A stretch of DNA of 6,286 bases from an uncultured Collinsella sp. (GTDB lineage: Bacteria; Actinomycetota; Coriobacteriia; Coriobacteriales; Coriobacteriaceae), in the NCBI GenBank assembly GCA_900550205.1, contig URRJ01000104.1:1-6286 (forward strand), given 5' to 3'. Below, one piece after another: positions 4,365 to 6,286 of the stretch (position 1 is the first letter of the stretch; each line of letters opens with the position of its first letter). Made by a program: the position numbers and the translations under genes. Under the pieces are notes generated by a model. It was given only the letters and a program-made list of their open reading frames with translations. It ran no database searches and was not told the origin of the DNA.

Positions 4365-5786
4365 TTAGGCCATGAGCAGGCCGGTCTCCGCGACGTTCTT
4401 GTACCAGTACGCGCTCGCCTTGGGATAGCGCTTCTGGGTCTCAAAGTCGATGTAGAACAGGCCGTAGCGCTTGTTGTAGCCGTTGGTCCAGGAGAACTGG
4501 TCCTGCAGCGACCACACAAAGTAACCGTCGACGTTCACGCCGCCGTCGATTGCCTTGAGGATCCACGCGAGATGCTGACGCATGTAGTCGATACGAGGGG
4601 CGTCGTCGATAAAGCCATCCTCGAAGTCGTCCTTATAGCCCATGCCGTTCTCGGTGATGTAGATCTTCTTGTAGTTGGGGTAATCGTTTTTAATGCGGAG
4701 CAGTAGGTCGTAGAGACCCTCGGGATAGATGATCCAGTCCCAATCGGTGGTGGGTACGCCTTCGCGCACGCATGACTCGCCCACGCCCTTGAGGAACCAG
4801 CGCGAGGAGCCCTTGTCGCCGGTGCCATTGTGGTTGATGTCGTTTTCGCCCTCGGCGGCACGCAGGAACTGGCACTTGTAGGTATTGACGCCCAGACAAT
4901 CGTTGTAGGGGAGCGCGGCGGTCAGCGCGGCGATGTCCTCGTCGCGGACGTCGAGCTCGCCGCCGGCGATATGGGCCAGCTTGGTTGCGGCTTCCATGGT
5001 GTCGGCTGCATAGTGGCCGCGGAAAGTGGCGTCGAGCACCCAGCGGTTGTTGATGACATCGGCCATGCGAGCTGCCTCGCAGTCGGCGGCGTTGTTGGGG
5101 TCGAGGGGATACTTGGGCTCCAGGTTCTGGACAATGCCGATCTCGCCCTCAAAGCCGCCCTCATGGAAGGCGACGACAGCCTTGGCGTGGGCCACCATCA
5201 TGTTGTGCATGAGCTGGAAGGCCTTGTCCAGGCGATACTTCTCGCCGTGCGGCCAGTTGCCGACGATAAAGCTGCCCTCGGCGGTCGCGGGAATCTCGTT
5301 AAAGGTAAACCAGTGCTTGACCTCGGTGAACTCGGCAAAGCAGAACTTGGCGTACTCGACAAAGGCGTCGATCGTCGTGCGCGTCAGGAAGCCCTCGCCG
5401 CCGTTCTGGTAAAAGGCCTCGGGCGTATCGAAGTGATCGAGCGTGACATAGGGGATAACGCCGGCTTTATTGCAGGTGGCAAAGAGCTCGTGATAGAAGG
5501 CAACACCCTCGGGGTTAATCTCACCAGTGCCGCTGGGGAAGATGCGGCTCCAAGCGATGGAGACACGGATACCGTTGATGCCGAAGCGCTGGCACAGGTC
5601 GATATCGACCGGGTACTTGTTGTAGAAATCGCTTGCGGGATCGGGGGAGAAGCGACCCTGAGCAGCCAGGAAATCGTCCCAGGGCACTTTGCCCTTGCCG
5701 TGCGTACGGGTCTCGCCCTCAACCTGGTAAGCAGCGGTGGCGCCGCCAAACACAAAGCCGTCGGGGAACTGCATGGGGTTGGTCAT
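4365..5786 (-). CDS. lacG: 6-phospho-beta-galactosidase (GH1)
   Basis: This cytoplasmic enzyme hydrolyses lactose-6-phosphate, delivered by the lactose PTS, to glucose and galactose-6-phosphate. At 473 aa it is full length for a GH1 LacG. The N-terminal FPDGFVFGGATAAYQVEG (7-24) is the GH1 signature. The acid/base is Glu164 in TFNE (161-164) and the nucleophile is Glu379 in ITENGMG (377-383). The phosphate-binding set Ser432, Lys439 and Tyr441 in FSWTNGYNKRYGLFY matches lactococcal Ser428/Lys435/Tyr437 with the same +4 offset as the two catalytic Glu, and Trp433 follows the Ser as in LacG enzymes. RBS AAAGGAT sits 6 nt before the ATG. It follows lacE by 75 bp in the usual E-G order and is closed by a strong terminator. 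A 6-phospho-beta-glucosidase is the main alternative and is less likely. Confidence 0.95.
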   Translation of the reverse strand: MTNPMQFPDGFVFGGATAAYQVEGETRTHGKGKVPWDDFLAAQGRFSPDPASDFYNKYPVDIDLCQRFGINGIRVSIAWSRIFPSGTGEINPEGVAFYHELFATCNKAGVIPYVTLDHFDTPEAFYQNGGEGFLTRTTIDAFVEYAKFCFAEFTEVKHWFTFNEIPATAEGSFIVGNWPHGEKYRLDKAFQLMHNMMVAHAKAVVAFHEGGFEGEIGIVQNLEPKYPLDPNNAADCEAARMADVINNRWVLDATFRGHYAADTMEAATKLAHIAGGELDVRDEDIAALTAALPYNDCLGVNTYKCQFLRAAEGENDINHNGTGDKGSSRWFLKGVGESCVREGVPTTDWDWIIYPEGLYDLLLRIKNDYPNYKKIYITENGMGYKDDFEDGFIDDAPRIDYMRQHLAWILKAIDGGVNVDGYFVWSLQDQFSWTNGYNKRYGLFYIDFETQKRYPKASAYWYKNVAETGLLMA

Positions 5787-5820
5787 GAGTCATCCTTTCT
5801 GTGGGATACGAATAGGGAGA

Positions 5821-5847
5821 GGTGCCCGAACCGGGAATCCGGGCACC
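5821..5847 (-). other. Intercistronic hairpin between lacE and lacG
   Basis: Perfect 8-bp arms GGTGCCCG and CGGGCACC enclose an 11-nt loop in the 75-bp gap between lacE and lacG. No T-run follows on either strand, so it is not a standard terminator. It lies about 22 nt before the lacG RBS. By analogy it could be an RNA processing or stability element setting the lacE:lacG ratio; this is inference. Confidence 0.5.
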
Positions 5848-5861
5848 AACAGAGGGAGGAA

Positions 5862-6286
5862 CTAGTCGAGGTTCTCGCGGAGCCACTTGATGGCGCCAGC
5901 GGGGTCGCGAGTAAGGTCGATATATTCCTTACCGCGGGGAGCGAGCAGCTTAATGCCCAGGCGATCGGTGTCGGCCTTCATGTCGTTGTAGTAGCTACGA
6001 ACCTGCGGGGCGAGCACGATAACGTCGTATTGATCCATGATGGCAGTGTGCTGGCCATAGGCGCCTGCGGAGGAAGCGATGTTCTCTCCGGTCTGCGCAG
6101 CACCTTCCTTGATGGCGTTGGCGAGCATGGCAGAGGTGCCGGCGCCGGCGCACAGGACGAGGACCTTCAGGCCATCGACATCCTTCTTAGCGGATGCGTC
6201 GGAGGCGGGCTCGGGCTGATCGGCGACAGGCTTGCTGTCGGCGGCAGCGGCGGTCGGCTCGACGGAAGCGGCGGTCTGCTCGACAG
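5862..6286 (-). CDS. lacE: Lactose PTS EIICB, C-terminal EIIB domain (partial)
   Basis: The 3' 140 codons of a lactose/cellobiose-family PTS permease are visible; the gene continues past the right edge. The visible part starts with an Ala/Pro/Glu/Asp-rich stretch of about 36 residues (VEQTAASVEPTAAAADSKPV onward), a flexible linker after the membrane EIIC domain. It is followed by the cytoplasmic EIIB domain opening with KVLVLCAGAGTSAMLANAI. The Cys (codon 6150-6152) is the phosphorylated residue, in the usual P-loop-like setting. The domain continues through VIVLAPQVRSYYNDMKADT and ends WLRENLD, a normal length. Fusion of EIIB to EIIC and the position just before lacG favour lacE over a separate cellobiose EIIB. 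An ATG at 6126-6128 is internal, since the frame and active-site Cys lie upstream of it. EIIA (lacF) is not in the window. Confidence 0.9.
   Translation of the reverse strand, partial: VEQTAASVEPTAAAADSKPVADQPEPASDASAKKDVDGLKVLVLCAGAGTSAMLANAIKEGAAQTGENIASSAGAYGQHTAIMDQYDVIVLAPQVRSYYNDMKADTDRLGIKLLAPRGKEYIDLTRDPAGAIKWLRENLD

Noticed and set aside
4254..4706. Plus-strand frame starting in the third palindrome and running into lacG
   Set aside because: It begins in repeat sequence, crosses the lacG terminator and is antisense to a clear GH1 gene.

Overview
The window looks chromosomal, fairly GC-rich, and most like a gut Coriobacteriia species, probably Collinsella or a close relative. This rests on the moderately high GC content, clear Shine-Dalgarno sites, the mix of PTS sugar genes, and intergenic repeats of a style I associate with Collinsella. 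I could not run a search, so the taxonomy is an inference.

Layout, left to right. Positions 1-210 hold two facing terminators: one (63-113) for a plus-strand gene lying mostly outside the window, and one (176-199) for a tRNA-Thr(CGT) on the minus strand (211-286), whose promoter is visible at 326-354. Next is a lone plus-strand gene for a mannose/sorbose/GalNAc-type PTS EIIB subunit (494-976). Its conserved phosphorylated histidine is replaced by tyrosine. Positions 977-1302 hold no convincing full gene. They contain a 154-bp element bounded by 28-bp inverted repeats and a 22-codon ORF with a good RBS.

galM (aldose 1-epimerase, minus, 1303-2355) and a LacR-like DeoR-family repressor (plus, 2562-3326) diverge from a shared 206-bp promoter region. 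Each promoter start carries an inverted copy of a TGTTCG..TAC.GTTTG motif, a plausible operator. A compact minus-strand toxin-antitoxin pair follows: Phd/YefM-type antitoxin (3719-3985) and RelE/ParE-type toxin (3424-3729). They overlap by 11 nt, and a palindrome covers the promoter -10.

Upstream of the toxin-antitoxin promoter are three 55-bp palindromic units (4054-4269) at an 80-81 bp period. The strong lacG terminator (4293-4342) lies between them and lacG. On the right edge, the end of a lactose-PTS operon runs on the minus strand: the C-terminal EIIB part of lacE (5862 to the edge) and then lacG (4365-5786, 6-phospho-beta-galactosidase).

Functionally, LacE would import and phosphorylate lactose and LacG would cleave lactose-6-phosphate to glucose and galactose-6-phosphate. 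The DeoR-family protein would be the natural sugar-phosphate-responsive repressor. GalM acts on unphosphorylated galactose, so its divergent pairing with this repressor suggests that the locus touches both the phosphorylated and the free-galactose routes. I see no evidence of a wholly new defence or mobile system. The most interesting signals are the histidine-less EIIB, the three-unit palindromic array, the 28-bp inverted-repeat element and the candidate operator pair.
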